DNA from: Pseudidiomarina planktonica
GTDB taxonomy: Bacteria > Pseudomonadota > Gammaproteobacteria > Enterobacterales > Alteromonadaceae
Assembly (NCBI RefSeq): GCF_900177775.1
Contig: NZ_FXWH01000003.1
Coordinates: 62,001-126,000, forward strand
Direction of reading: 5' to 3'
DNA: 64,000 bases
The position numbers and the translations under genes are program-made. This document shows, piece after piece, positions 57,435 to 64,000 of the stretch. The notes beneath the pieces are model-generated. The model did no database searches and had not been told where the DNA came from. It saw nothing but the letters and a program-made list of their open reading frames with translations. Numbering within the stretch: the stretch's first letter is position 1; each line of letters begins with the position of its first letter.

Positions 57435-57460
57435 ACGCCGACTTTTAGGGAGTAGTGGCT

Positions 57461-58504
57461 ATGCGCACTGGTTCGCGTCCAACCGACCTGATTGGGCAAA
57501 CTGATCTGTTACGAATTAACTCGTTATCGCAGCTTACCGGCTGCGATATCTTTTTGAAGTGCGAGTTTCAAAATCCGGGCGGGTCGATTAAAGATCGCGC
57601 CGCGCTGCAAATGGTGCAGGATGCCGTTAGTAGCGGAGCGCTGGAACGAGGCATGACTATTGTTGAAGGTACTGCCGGCAACACGGGTATCGGTCTGGCA
57701 CTGGTGGCTAAGTCACTGGGTTTTAATATGTTGGCGGTAATGCCAAACGATCAGGCGCCTGAAAAAGAGCGCATGATTGCCTTGCATGGCGCAGAGCTTA
57801 GAACGGTAAACCCGGTGCCGTTTCGCGATGAAAATCATTTTTACCATACCGCCCGGAAAATGGCTGAACAACGCAGCGATTTTTGGTGGGCAAACCAATT
57901 TGAAAATACCAGTAACGCGCGCGCCCATGAGTTACAAACCGGCCCGGAAATTTGGGAACAAACCAAAGGCGCTATCGACATACTAGTGTCGGTAGCTGGC
58001 ACGGGCGGCACTATTGCTGGCAATTCACGCTTCTTAAAGCAGCAAAAATCTGATTTACAGGTTTGGTTAACCGATCCTGACGGATCTGGTTTGTACAGCT
58101 ATTTGCGCAATGGCGAATTTGTTGCAGCAGCTGGCGGCTCCATGACCGAAGGGATTGGCATTATGCGCCTGGTGGAAAACTTCAAGCAGGCGAAAGTGGA
58201 TGCGGCGGTGAATTTGCCCGATCAAGATTTATTAGCCTTATCGCGCTACGTACGCGACCGTGATGGCATAGTTTTGGGCAGTAGCTCGGCGCTGAATGTG
58301 GCGGGTGCTTTGTGTGCTGCAGCGCAATCCGGACCCGGCAAAACCATAGTCACTTTTGCGTGTGACTTAGGCGAGCGTTCCAGTAGTAAATTGTACAATC
58401 CTGAGTACTTACGAAATCGCGGTTTGAGTATGGCTCTGGAACCTATCACCGAACTATTCGCGCGCTACAAAGATGCTGGCGATAGCATTTGGTGGAATGG
58501 TTAA
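57461..58504 (+). CDS. Cysteine synthase family PLP enzyme
   Basis: A 347-residue fold-type II PLP enzyme of the cysteine synthase/cystathionine beta-synthase family. The PLP lysine is Lys44 in NPGGSIKDRAA; other motifs are EGTAGNTGIGLA and SVAGTGGTIAGNSRFL (phosphate loop) and the closing CDLGERSSSKLYNPEYL. It is longer than CysK and CysM (about 320) and carries a C-terminal extension. The partner and sulfur donor are not predictable. AGGGAG lies eight bases before ATG 57461. It stands 26 nt after rcsF. Confidence 0.88.
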   Translation: MRTGSRPTDLIGQTDLLRINSLSQLTGCDIFLKCEFQNPGGSIKDRAALQMVQDAVSSGALERGMTIVEGTAGNTGIGLALVAKSLGFNMLAVMPNDQAPEKERMIALHGAELRTVNPVPFRDENHFYHTARKMAEQRSDFWWANQFENTSNARAHELQTGPEIWEQTKGAIDILVSVAGTGGTIAGNSRFLKQQKSDLQVWLTDPDGSGLYSYLRNGEFVAAAGGSMTEGIGIMRLVENFKQAKVDAAVNLPDQDLLALSRYVRDRDGIVLGSSSALNVAGALCAAAQSGPGKTIVTFACDLGERSSSKLYNPEYLRNRGLSMALEPITELFARYKDAGDSIWWNG

Positions 58505-58594
58505 GGCTCGGTAAAGATAACCTTTTGAGACTTGCACCTAGGTACCACTGTGGCAAACTGAATCTTTACATTTACGCTTGAAGGGGCAGCGATA

Positions 58595-59962
58595 ATGCAT
58601 CGCTTGTTGCAGACTCTTAGTATTTGCTTACTGTTGGTTTCGTCGGTAACTCTGGCGCAACAACCTACCAGCGATGAGCCGCAAACGGTAGAAGCGCAGT
58701 TTGGCTATGACGTTGCGCGTCAGGCGAAAGAGCGCGCTGAGCGTGAGTCTGAGACCACCTCCGAACAAGCATCTGAACAAGAGTCTGAAAGCGCCTCAAC
58801 AGAAAAGCCTGAGGTTGTCGAAAACGACACCATTATAGGCGAACCTTTCGGGCCACCCATACCCGCAGCCAAACCTATTAAAATAGCTCATCGTGGCGCA
58901 CCAGCCTATGTTCCCGAGCACACAGCTGAAGGTGTGGCTATGGCGCATGCCTTCAACGTTGATTTCATTGAGCAAGACGTGGTGCTAACCCGCGATAGTA
59001 TTCCGGTGGTGTTGCACGATATTCGCCTGGACCATATTAGTAACGTGGCGAAAGTGTTCCCACAACGAACGCGTCCCGATGGTCACTTTTATGTGATGGA
59101 TTTTAGCCTGGACGAGCTCAGACAACTGCGGCTGAACGAACGGGTAGTGTTCCGCAAACCGGAACAGCCTAAGGCTGAAGAGGAAGCCGAGTCAGAAGCC
59201 GCCGAATCAGAAATAGATAGTACTGAAACTGCGGGCTCTGCAGAGCAATTGCAGTCGATGGAAGAGTCAGTTGAGCAAATTGCTAAAGACGAAGCTAAGC
59301 AGCGTAAACACCACTACGCTAATAAAATTGCAGAGCCTAAATACCCAGAGCGATTTCCAGTGCAACAAGGCCGCTTTGGTATTATGACTCTGGCTGAGCA
59401 GTTGGATCTTATTCACGGATTGAACCAGTCGCGTGGAAAAGACACTGGTGTTTATATTGAGTTGAAATCCAGTCGTTGGCACCAACAGCAGGGCTACGAC
59501 TTAATGGCCCAGGTTATGACAGTGCTGGCCCGGCATGGCTACGATGATGACCCCATGCCAACCCGCATTTTCTTGCAAAGCTTTGATCCTGAAGACTTAC
59601 GCCGCTGGCATCGTGAATTTAGAACGCGCGCTACCATGGTGCAACTGATTGGTGAGAATAGCTGGAATGAGGCTAGTGTTGATTATTCGAGTATGCGTAC
59701 TTCAGCCGGTTTAGAGGCGACTGCAAATCAGGCCCACGCCATTGGCGTGTGGGTTCCGCATGTTATTTCAGGGGTAGACGACGAAGGTAATCCGCGGTAC
59801 ACGGATTTGGTGAAAAACGCACACAAAGCCGGACTGAAGGTGCACGTGTATACGCTACGAGCCGACGACTTGCCTGACTTTGCTCCTGACTATGAAACGC
59901 TGCGTACCTGGTTATTGGATGCGGGTATTGATGGTTATTTTACCGACGCGCCTGATCTTTAA
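58595..59962 (+). CDS. glpQ: Exported glycerophosphodiester phosphodiesterase with acidic insert
   Basis: A 455-residue periplasmic phosphodiesterase that releases glycerol-3-phosphate from glycerophosphodiesters. A signal peptide ends in LVSSVTLAQ. The catalytic His99 lies in IAHRGAPAYVPEHTAEG and the second in VVLHDIRLDH (His141); EQDVVLTRD holds metal ligands. Two low-complexity acidic stretches are unusual: one after the signal peptide (about 45-75, rich in E, S, T and Q) and a longer one (about 185-245, EEEAESEAAESEIDSTETAG) inserted into the catalytic domain. It ends overlapping the convergent GNAT gene by 4 nt. Confidence 0.9.
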   Translation: MHRLLQTLSICLLLVSSVTLAQQPTSDEPQTVEAQFGYDVARQAKERAERESETTSEQASEQESESASTEKPEVVENDTIIGEPFGPPIPAAKPIKIAHRGAPAYVPEHTAEGVAMAHAFNVDFIEQDVVLTRDSIPVVLHDIRLDHISNVAKVFPQRTRPDGHFYVMDFSLDELRQLRLNERVVFRKPEQPKAEEEAESEAAESEIDSTETAGSAEQLQSMEESVEQIAKDEAKQRKHHYANKIAEPKYPERFPVQQGRFGIMTLAEQLDLIHGLNQSRGKDTGVYIELKSSRWHQQQGYDLMAQVMTVLARHGYDDDPMPTRIFLQSFDPEDLRRWHREFRTRATMVQLIGENSWNEASVDYSSMRTSAGLEATANQAHAIGVWVPHVISGVDDEGNPRYTDLVKNAHKAGLKVHVYTLRADDLPDFAPDYETLRTWLLDAGIDGYFTDAPDL

Positions 59963-60435
59963 ACGGGTGTTGATGGGCTTAACGGGCGGCGCATGCGATA
60001 GCCGTCGGTGCCATCGTCATAATACTGTACCAATACATCAACTACGGCAAAATCTAGCTGCTCGTATAGCGCAATAGCTCCGCGGTTATCACTTTTCACT
60101 TCCAGTGACATGGATTGTGCCTGCATAGTGCGGGCATACTCAATAATGTGTTCCATTAATGCTTTGGCTATACCTTGCCCGCGCGCTTCAGGCGCCATAG
60201 CTATGGAGTAAAGGCGCCAGTTAGTGCTGTTGCTGCGGGTTAGCAATAAACTATAGCCCAGCAGGGTTTGTTGATTGGTAACCAGATGAATATGTGCACT
60301 TTTACTGGTTAGCAAGCGCTGAAAGCTGCGCTTGCCAATGCGGCTGTAATCAAAACACTTAGCTTCCAGTTCGGTTAGCAAGCCGGCATCAGCCGGCGTA
60401 CCCAACCGAATTTCCCAGTCGACCTTACTTTTCAT
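59959..60435 (-). CDS. RimI-like GNAT acetyltransferase
   Basis: A 158-residue GNAT protein. Motif A is visible in YSIAMAPEARGQGIAKALME (R-G-Q-G-I-A acetyl-CoA loop), followed by SMSLEVKSDNRGAIALYEQLDFAV, the typical RimI-type end. RimI-like enzymes acetylate protein N termini. ATG 60435 (MKSKVDWEIRL) was chosen; it overlaps the end of the RimK-like gene by 11 nt, so translation is coupled. The pairing suggests that the two enzymes modify the same peptide or protein. Confidence 0.88.
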   Translation of the reverse strand: MKSKVDWEIRLGTPADAGLLTELEAKCFDYSRIGKRSFQRLLTSKSAHIHLVTNQQTLLGYSLLLTRSNSTNWRLYSIAMAPEARGQGIAKALMEHIIEYARTMQAQSMSLEVKSDNRGAIALYEQLDFAVVDVLVQYYDDGTDGYRMRRPLSPSTPV

Positions 60436-61888
60436 CAAGGCGGCGCGCAAAGTCGTTCATAATAATGCGGTACAGCTCATCACCTAGCAGCAAATCTTCA
60501 ACGCCCGCATCAATCGACGGATTATCGTTAATCTCAATAATCACCGGCCCTTTGTCGGTTACTTTCATATCCACGCCGTACAAGCCATCGCCAATTAAAC
60601 GGGTAGCTTGCAGTGCGGTTTTCACCACTTCTTTTGGCACCTGATGTACGCCAACGGTTTCAAAACCACCGGTTTTGGCACGACTGGTTTCACTGCCGTG
60701 ATTGTAAATCTGCCAGTGGTTGCGGGCCATGTAGTATTTACAGGCGTAAATAGGACGGTTATTCAAAATACCGATACGCCAGTCAAAGTCGGTTGGCACA
60801 AATTCTTGCGCCAACAAAATAGTCGAGGTGCTGAATAGCTTCTCGGCTACTTCCTGCAGTTCGGTTTCGTTTTCGGCTTTTTCCACACCGATAGAGAAAG
60901 ACCCATCTGGAATCTTCAGCACTACCGGATAGCCCATACGCTCACCAATAGCGGCGTAGTCAATTTTTTGCTGACTTAACAACAGCTCAGTGCGTGGCGT
61001 TGGAATCTCGTGCTTATCTAACAGCTCTTTCAAAAACACTTTGTTGGCACACTGCAAAATCGAGTTCGGTGCATCAATAACCACCATGCCGTTGGCTTCG
61101 GCTTTTTTCGAAAAACGATAGGTGTAGTGATTTATTCGCGTGGTTTCACGAATGAACAGCGCATCAAACTCCAACAACCGGTTAAAGTCGGCAGAGGTAA
61201 TGAGTTCAGCTTCGATGTCAGCTTCTTTGGCAGCCTTCAAAAACTTGGCCAGCGCTTTTTTATCGCTGGTTGGAATTGGCTCATCCGGGTCATGCAATAT
61301 CGCCAAATCATAGCGGTACTCTTTGCGGGTACGCGCCTTGCGCCATACGCGCTTGCTGAAGTTGTCCAAAGACTCACCAAAGAAGGTCTGCTGCTCGTCA
61401 TTGAGTTCGTTCATGGCGCCGGATTCTAGTTTATTGATAAACCAACGGCCCTGATACGAGAACTCTACCCATAAAATAGGGCAAGGGTAACGCTCGAATA
61501 TTTGGCGGGCAAAGCCGGCCAGTTGTGGCTGCTGCGCCATACCAAAGCAAAGCAGTATACGCACTGATTCCGATTGCGGCTTGTCAGCTAAAAACTTAGT
61601 TAGCTGTTTGTCCGTATTAGTCAGTAATAACTGGTAATGCGAGAAGTTGGCTAAGTCGTTAATAGTGGAAACCGATGGTATTACTCGCTGGCCACGAGCT
61701 TCAGCCAGCAGACTCACATAATAACCGGTCGACAAATAACTTAAGTCGCCGCACAAGTTTAAGATATGCGAGCGGGTGCGGCTGGATTGTTGCAGCAAGT
61801 ATTCATCGGTCGTGACCGTTGACTGTGTAGGATAATAGGGTTGCCAGTCAGTAATATCGTCAAGAATTACGAGCGCTGAATTTTGCAT
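60425..61888 (-). CDS. RimK-like ATP-grasp ligase with N-terminal extension
   Basis: A 487-residue ATP-grasp protein. The C-terminal half (about 285-480) is RimK-like: VVLKIPDGSFSIGVEKAENE, LAQEFVPTDFDWRIGILNN, LYGVDMKVTDKGPVIIEIND and NPSIDAG. The N-terminal 200 residues (MQNSALVILDDITDWQPYYP onward) form the RimK-like ATP-grasp N-terminal domain recognised in a subset of such ligases. RimK itself adds glutamates to S6; this longer family is proposed to ligate amino acids to peptides. It overlaps a GNAT gene, a known combination. Substrate unknown. Confidence 0.92.
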   Translation of the reverse strand: MQNSALVILDDITDWQPYYPTQSTVTTDEYLLQQSSRTRSHILNLCGDLSYLSTGYYVSLLAEARGQRVIPSVSTINDLANFSHYQLLLTNTDKQLTKFLADKPQSESVRILLCFGMAQQPQLAGFARQIFERYPCPILWVEFSYQGRWFINKLESGAMNELNDEQQTFFGESLDNFSKRVWRKARTRKEYRYDLAILHDPDEPIPTSDKKALAKFLKAAKEADIEAELITSADFNRLLEFDALFIRETTRINHYTYRFSKKAEANGMVVIDAPNSILQCANKVFLKELLDKHEIPTPRTELLLSQQKIDYAAIGERMGYPVVLKIPDGSFSIGVEKAENETELQEVAEKLFSTSTILLAQEFVPTDFDWRIGILNNRPIYACKYYMARNHWQIYNHGSETSRAKTGGFETVGVHQVPKEVVKTALQATRLIGDGLYGVDMKVTDKGPVIIEINDNPSIDAGVEDLLLGDELYRIIMNDFARRLDEK

Positions 61889-62100
61889 TGAAACTCCAAA
61901 AGGAACATAAGATTGTGTGCGACCGGTGTGCTAGTTTGAGGAGCATTGGCGGTGCGCATATTTAACTGGCTTTACGAAAAAACGCAAGAGCCTTTCACAG
62001 AAATAAGCTATTCTTTATTCAAGTATTTATCAACATCAGCATTCCCGCAAGTAGGCGACTTTTATAAGCGCCGCCGGGCTAGCTGCAAGGAGCACTGGAT

Positions 62101-62607
62101 ATGCTAACGTTACTGGCAAAATTGCTTAAAGCGCTGAATTCGGAAACCGGCGCCTGGGCACTCGCATTTGCCTTCGTATTGGGCATGATGGTTGGTTTTA
62201 CACCATTTTGGCGGGTACACAATATTCTGATTTTACTGTTCGCGTTAATTTTTCGGATTAACTTGTCCGCGTTTATCGTGTCGATCTTAATCTGTACTGG
62301 TATTGCGTATTTACTGGACCCGGTATTTCATAGCGTGGGTTCGGCCTGGCTCAGCAGCGAAAGCTGGCGCGGTGTGTGGGAAGCCATGTACAGCTCGCCC
62401 TGGTGGCGCATTACCCAGTTCCATCACTCGATTACGCTGGGTAGCATAGTGATATCGCTGGCACTGGCCCCGTTGGTGGCGGTTGGTAGCTACTTTATTG
62501 TGGTGAACTACCGGTTACGTATTCAGAAATGGTTCTTAAAGCTCAAAATAGTGCAGGCGCTTCGCGCCAATAAATTCTGGGCCATCTATTCAGACTTGCG
62601 GGGGTAA
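62101..62607 (+). CDS. DUF2062-like membrane protein (TIGR03546 family)
   Basis: A 168-residue inner-membrane protein with about three hydrophobic segments. MLTLLAKLLKALNSETGAWA and the glycine/proline stretch FVLGMMVGFTPFWRVHNILI are family hallmarks. It precedes the TIGR03545-type gene by 5 nt; these two families occur as a pair in many marine gammaproteobacteria, without known function. The ATG follows AAGGAG. Confidence 0.87.
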   Translation: MLTLLAKLLKALNSETGAWALAFAFVLGMMVGFTPFWRVHNILILLFALIFRINLSAFIVSILICTGIAYLLDPVFHSVGSAWLSSESWRGVWEAMYSSPWWRITQFHHSITLGSIVISLALAPLVAVGSYFIVVNYRLRIQKWFLKLKIVQALRANKFWAIYSDLRG

Positions 62608-62612
62608 TCGAC

Positions 62613-64000
62613 ATGACCAAACAGTTACGTCAAAGTACTATTCGCTGGCCTGGAGTCGGCGCCTTCTTCATTATTATTGGTTTGCTGGTGGGTTTTTCCT
62701 TCCTGTTGCTCGACACCATTATTAAATGGACGCTGGAAAGCTCACTGGGCACCTTAAACCGGGCTGAAGTAAACATTGCTTCGGTTGAGCATGGTTGGGT
62801 TCCACTTAGCCTTACCGTTAGCGGTGTGCAGGTAACCGACCCCGCGCAGCCTGAAAATAACCGGGTGGTGGTTGGTGAGTTGCGGGGTGATTTGGATTTA
62901 GGCGAGCTACTGGTTGGCCGGGTAATTTTTGATCAAGTGAATGCTACCGGAATACGGGTCAATCAACCTCGGCAAAGCCCTGGTGAGGTGTATACCAAAC
63001 TCAGTAAAGACGAAGTAAGTAAGGCCGCCGGTGAGCGCTGGGAAGCGCTGAAAATGGAATTGCCGTCTATGGACGAAGTCATGGCGCAGGTGGAGTTACA
63101 AACCGATACTGTTATTGAGCGCGCGAAAAGCAATCTAGATGAGCAAAAACAACAGCTGAAACAAACGCGCGAGGCTTTACCTTCCAGCGAGCAGTTGGCT
63201 GAGTATGAAACCAAAGTAAAAGAGTTACTGGAAGGCGATATTGAAAGTGCCACTGAACTTGCCGAGCGACGCGAGCAACTAGAGGAATTGAAAGCTAAGT
63301 TCCGCGCCGATCGCGACAGTGTGAAGGCGTTTAAAACTCAGGTTGAAACAGCAAAAAACGTAGTACAAAGCGACATTAGCGCACTACGCAAAGCGCCAGA
63401 AGAAGATCTGGCTAAAATTAAAAGCTTTATGAGCTTTGATGCCACGGGGCTTGAGAACATCACCGCACTTATTTTCGGTGAACAGATTCGCAGCTGGAGT
63501 AAGTACGTACTGCTGGCCTATGAACAGTTGGCTCCAATGATGCAGCGCGCTGATGATACGGCCGAGGAAGGTCCGCTGCGCAGTGAAGGTGTCTGGTTCA
63601 CCTTTATGGAAGCCAATGCACCACCGGAGTTTTTAGTTCGCAATGCGGTTACCGAATTTGCTTTTGGTGAAACTATATTGGATGTGAACTGGCAGAATAT
63701 TACGCATCAACACACCCAGTTAGGTCAACCCACTACCTTTCAGGCCCGTGCCGATAATTCCGCGATCTGGGATTCGTTTAATTTAACTGGCGAAATGGCG
63801 TTGAAAGACAATGGCTTTGATGCACGTCAGCAATGGCAGTTGAAAGGCGCCAAGCTAAATGACATCGGCTTAAGCGACCGGGCTGAATTTATGGCCACTA
63901 TGGCGGCAACTTTACTTGATAGCGAAGGCTCAGTAGCTGTGCGCAATGGCTTGCTAGATGGCGACGCCTCAGTACGTTTGGCTGAGCTTAAAATCAACGC
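62613..64000 (+). CDS. TIGR03545 family AsmA-like protein, 3' truncated by window
   Basis: The frame is open from ATG 62613 to the end of the window (462 complete codons) and continues outside. The start reads MTKQLRQSTIRWPGVGAFFI, with one transmembrane segment (about residues 13-38) and then an AsmA/DUF748-like opening (VEHGWVPLSLTVSGVQVTD). A long charged coiled coil follows (about 150-265), then more beta-rich sequence (AFGETILDVNWQNITH). This matches the TIGR03545 partner of TIGR03546. It probably spans the periplasm, as AsmA-like proteins do in lipid or envelope transport; that role is inferred. Confidence 0.82.
   Translation, partial: MTKQLRQSTIRWPGVGAFFIIIGLLVGFSFLLLDTIIKWTLESSLGTLNRAEVNIASVEHGWVPLSLTVSGVQVTDPAQPENNRVVVGELRGDLDLGELLVGRVIFDQVNATGIRVNQPRQSPGEVYTKLSKDEVSKAAGERWEALKMELPSMDEVMAQVELQTDTVIERAKSNLDEQKQQLKQTREALPSSEQLAEYETKVKELLEGDIESATELAERREQLEELKAKFRADRDSVKAFKTQVETAKNVVQSDISALRKAPEEDLAKIKSFMSFDATGLENITALIFGEQIRSWSKYVLLAYEQLAPMMQRADDTAEEGPLRSEGVWFTFMEANAPPEFLVRNAVTEFAFGETILDVNWQNITHQHTQLGQPTTFQARADNSAIWDSFNLTGEMALKDNGFDARQQWQLKGAKLNDIGLSDRAEFMATMAATLLDSEGSVAVRNGLLDGDASVRLAELKIN

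Overview
The window is a chromosomal segment of a gammaproteobacterium. The gene order metK-tktA-epd-pgk-fba, the rpsU-dnaG-rpoD operon, queA-tgt, YaeQ, an RcsF-like lipoprotein, glnK-amtB and the TIGR03546/TIGR03545 pair fit Alteromonadales, most likely an Idiomarinaceae-type marine bacterium. The family-level call is an inference from gene content; no 16S rRNA gene is present. Coding density is high and no insertion sequence, prophage or CRISPR array is visible. No gene-free stretch exceeds about 300 bases.

Layout. 1-7.4 kb: end of an alcohol dehydrogenase, then metK behind MetJ boxes, and the central-carbon run tktA-epd-pgk-fba. 7.4-10.4 kb: a DUF481 outer-membrane protein and a phosphate-transport pair (DUF47 + PiT). 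10.4-12.8 kb: an ECF sigma factor, a membrane anti-sigma candidate and an exported charged coiled-coil protein, overlapping or nearly so. 12.9-15.8 kb: queA-tgt (queuosine) facing marC. 15.8-20.9 kb: rpsU-dnaG-rpoD with separate visible promoters, then an amidohydrolase. 20.9-25.3 kb: a tRNA-Ile2(CAU) gene followed by an accessory-looking stretch (S8 protease, cupin, an unknown exported protein with a TTG start, a DUF4177 gene broken by an amber codon). 25.3-32.3 kb: VOC protein, S10 carboxypeptidase, YaeQ, then a peptide-tagging/proteolysis set: alpha-E protein, circularly permuted ATP-grasp, the Anbu proteasome-like protease and a zinc metallopeptidase-like protein. 32.5-36.1 kb: small proteins and an OsmC-YcaO fusion. 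36.3-44.9 kb: four signalling genes in alternating orientation (two hybrid histidine kinases around two GGDEF/EAL proteins, one catalytically degenerate). 45.0-49.9 kb: Nudix, VOC, PaiB-like, Ada and a kynurenine formamidase-like/kynureninase pair. 50.1-57.4 kb: a 44-residue membrane protein with a GNAT-transmembrane fusion, AI-2E permease, an MCP behind a FliA-like promoter, and glnK-amtB behind a sigma-54/NtrC-type control region. 57.4-64 kb: cysteine synthase family enzyme, a glycerophosphodiesterase with an acidic insert, a RimK-like ATP-grasp overlapping a RimI-like acetyltransferase, and the TIGR03546/TIGR03545 membrane pair, the last cut by the window edge.

The best leads for new biology are the ECF/anti-sigma/coiled-coil module, the Anbu tagging set, the alternating signalling cluster with a dead GGDEF-EAL protein, the GNAT-transmembrane fusion with its small partner, the RimK-like/GNAT overlap, and two translation-initiation regions where a hairpin either hides or repositions the Shine-Dalgarno sequence. 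All function calls come from reading the translated sequence; no database search was possible.
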